DNA of 64,000 nt from Rhynchopus sp. YZ270_cl-10 (lineage: Eukaryota > Euglenozoa > Diplonemea > Diplonemida > Diplonemidae): positions 1,488,001-1,552,000 of the forward strand of contig OZ037837.1 of the NCBI GenBank assembly GCA_964035575.1, given 5' to 3'. The notes beneath the pieces were generated by a model. The model had not been told where the DNA came from, ran no database searches, and saw nothing but the letters and a program-made list of their open reading frames with translations. Every line of letters starts with the position of its first letter. Position 1 is the first letter of the stretch. Shown in pieces: positions 62,354-64,000 of the stretch. The translations under genes and the position numbers were made by a program.

Positions 62354-64000
62354 ATGGGATCCGGAGCGTCGAAGCCTGAAAAGGACGAGATTGCAAAGGG
62401 AATTACTGGGAAGGAGAGGCCCGTGGACGCAGTGGACAGCGCGGACGGGAGGACAATGCTGCACAGTGCCGTGCTTGCGGGGGACGTGGAGGCAGTGCGG
62501 TTTCTTGTGGAGAACGGGGCAGGGAATGTGCGTGACAGGGACGGGAAGGTGCCGCTGTGGTACGCACTGCAGCACAGAGACGCGGATGTGCGGGGCCGAC
62601 TTGAGGCGGAGCTGGGGGCGCATGCAGCAGAGATCCTTGGTGAGGTGGAAGATGCTGTGCAGGTGTACCTCACTGACGGTGTTGTGACAACAACAATAGC
62701 AGATGTGGACGTGGAACGGAGCAGTGGAGATGCAACGACAGCACCTCTTGCTCACCCTCACATGGACATGGCGAAAGACACGAACACCTCGACTGGAGAC
62801 AGACACCTGGGAGAGGACGATCTTGACGGGGACACGGGTGCACTGTGGCACACAGACGGACGGAAGGTGGAGTGGCTGCGGAAAACAGACGACAGCAACA
62901 ACAAGAACAAGAACAGCAATGGAGGTGAAGACCTGCTGTGCTGGCTGCGTGGTCTGCCAAAGGTGGATCCGCCGTTGGGCTACACAGACGAACACGTGCG
63001 GCACATGGAGGCGGGGTTCCGTGTGGTGTGCAAGCGTCTGCTGGAGGACATGAGAGGACGGAGGGAGGCTGCGGGGACACATGGTGGACACGTGGAGGTG
63101 GAGGACTGGATGGCGGCACGCGACCCGTTTGAGCTGCTGCTGTCGGGGTTCCTGTTCACGTCTGACTGCGTGGAGTATGTGCTGGACAGCGGCGGGGATG
63201 TTGTGTGCGACGAAAAGGGCACACCGCAGATTGCGAAAGGGCTTGACGGGAAGCTGCGGTACATCAAACTGACGGAGCGGGCTGTGCTGGACAACCACGG
63301 GAGTGCTGCTGATGTGAAATCACAGTCGCTTGCGCTGTACATGACGATGAACACTGCGATGCGTGCTGTGGGGCAGCTGGCTGCGGTGAAGGAGTGGAAG
63401 GGGACACCTGAGAAGACAGCACCGAACGTGTTTGAGCTGTCGCCCGCACCCCCGCAGCTGCATGTGATTGCGACCTTTGCGCCGCTGATCCGTGGTCTGG
63501 ACCGGCTGATTGGGAGCCGACGGAAGCAGCTGCGGACTGTGTTCCGCGGGATCAATGTGAACGTGTCTGCGAAGTACGCGCTGAATACACACATTGTGTG
63601 GAACTGCTTCACGTCGACAACACTGAAGCGGGATGTGGCTCGGAGCTTCATGTACGGGAAGGGTGGCACGTTCTTTGTGGTGGTGGCGAAGGAGGGTGCT
63701 GCAGACGTGAAGTTCTCGTCTGTGTATGCTTCGGAGGACGAGCTGCTGTACACAGCGAACATTGAGTACCGTGTGCAGTGGAAGCTTTCGCCGACGCTGC
63801 TGCGGATGATGGGGCTGCGCTTTGACGTGATTGTGATGCAGGAGGTGTGTTCTGGTGTGGGTAAGGGTGTGGGGGACACGAGTGCGGCTGAGCAGGTGGG
63901 TGCGCTGCAGGAGGTGATGGGACACACAGTCGCGTTCTTCAAGGACTACCTTGCGCAGTACGTGGAGGGGCGTGTGGGGGACGACACACGTGTGGGTGAG
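62354..64000 (+). CDS. NACHT STAND receptor with ADP-ribosyltransferase, copy 3 (partial, runs off window)
   Basis: 549 codons are present without a stop. The product has the MGSGASKP myristoylation signal, ankyrin-like repeat, variable linker (here GVVTTTIADVDVERSS and a KNKNSNGG stretch) and the whole ADP-ribosyltransferase domain. Its VFRGIN arginine, FTSTT serine and SEDEL glutamates are intact. The sequence ends at DDTRVGE, before the expected NACHT P-loop. Outside the linker it is almost identical to copy 1. Whether NACHT and WD40 parts follow cannot be seen. Confidence 0.88.
   Translation, partial: MGSGASKPEKDEIAKGITGKERPVDAVDSADGRTMLHSAVLAGDVEAVRFLVENGAGNVRDRDGKVPLWYALQHRDADVRGRLEAELGAHAAEILGEVEDAVQVYLTDGVVTTTIADVDVERSSGDATTAPLAHPHMDMAKDTNTSTGDRHLGEDDLDGDTGALWHTDGRKVEWLRKTDDSNNKNKNSNGGEDLLCWLRGLPKVDPPLGYTDEHVRHMEAGFRVVCKRLLEDMRGRREAAGTHGGHVEVEDWMAARDPFELLLSGFLFTSDCVEYVLDSGGDVVCDEKGTPQIAKGLDGKLRYIKLTERAVLDNHGSAADVKSQSLALYMTMNTAMRAVGQLAAVKEWKGTPEKTAPNVFELSPAPPQLHVIATFAPLIRGLDRLIGSRRKQLRTVFRGINVNVSAKYALNTHIVWNCFTSTTLKRDVARSFMYGKGGTFFVVVAKEGAADVKFSSVYASEDELLYTANIEYRVQWKLSPTLLRMMGLRFDVIVMQEVCSGVGKGVGDTSAAEQVGALQEVMGHTVAFFKDYLAQYVEGRVGDDTRVGE

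Overview
The window is nuclear DNA of a unicellular eukaryote. Genes use the standard code with all three stops. They sit between long AT-rich, repeat-filled stretches and contain few GT-AG introns, and several carry AATAAA 3' signals. A fragment of eukaryotic-type large-subunit rRNA is present. I cannot name the organism. All supported genes lie on the + strand, and a CAG sits just upstream of each NACHT start codon. Both would fit a lineage with long transcription units and trans-splicing, but that is inference.

Layout. 0.2-9.5 kb: five copies of a small gene coding a ubiquitin-like (UBL) N-terminus fused to a seven-bladed WD40-like propeller. A sixth copy is at 18.3 kb. 12.2-17.5 kb, 34.2-39.5 kb and 62.4 kb to the window end: three copies of a very large STAND receptor with a myristoylation signal, ankyrin repeat, R-S-ExE ADP-ribosyltransferase, NACHT NTPase, pentapeptide-like strip and 14 WD40 repeats (the third copy is cut by the window edge). 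40.0, 55.3 and 58.9 kb: three copies of a TRIM-like protein with two zinc fingers of B-box type, a UBL domain and BspA-like leucine-rich repeats. Single-copy genes between them are an amino-acid permease with two introns (19.8 kb), a degenerate cyclase-like membrane protein (31.6 kb), acireductone synthase of methionine salvage (42.1 kb), and a giant multi-pass membrane protein carrying a NADAR-like and a class 3 lipase domain (43.7-52.0 kb, probably three exons).

The three amplified families look like an expanded, fast-evolving recognition and signalling repertoire. They combine sensor propellers or LRRs with a nucleotide switch, ADP-ribosylation and ubiquitin-type modules. Joint function is inferred from domains only.

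The intergenic DNA (2.6-4.6, 21.8-31.6, 52-55, 57-58.9 and 60.6-62.3 kb) is packed with non-coding repeats. These include several short inverted-repeat elements of MULE-like, Tc1/mariner-like and foldback type, and recurrent stem-loop elements whose helices are kept while sequence changes. No retroelement, CRISPR array or intact tRNA gene was recognised.
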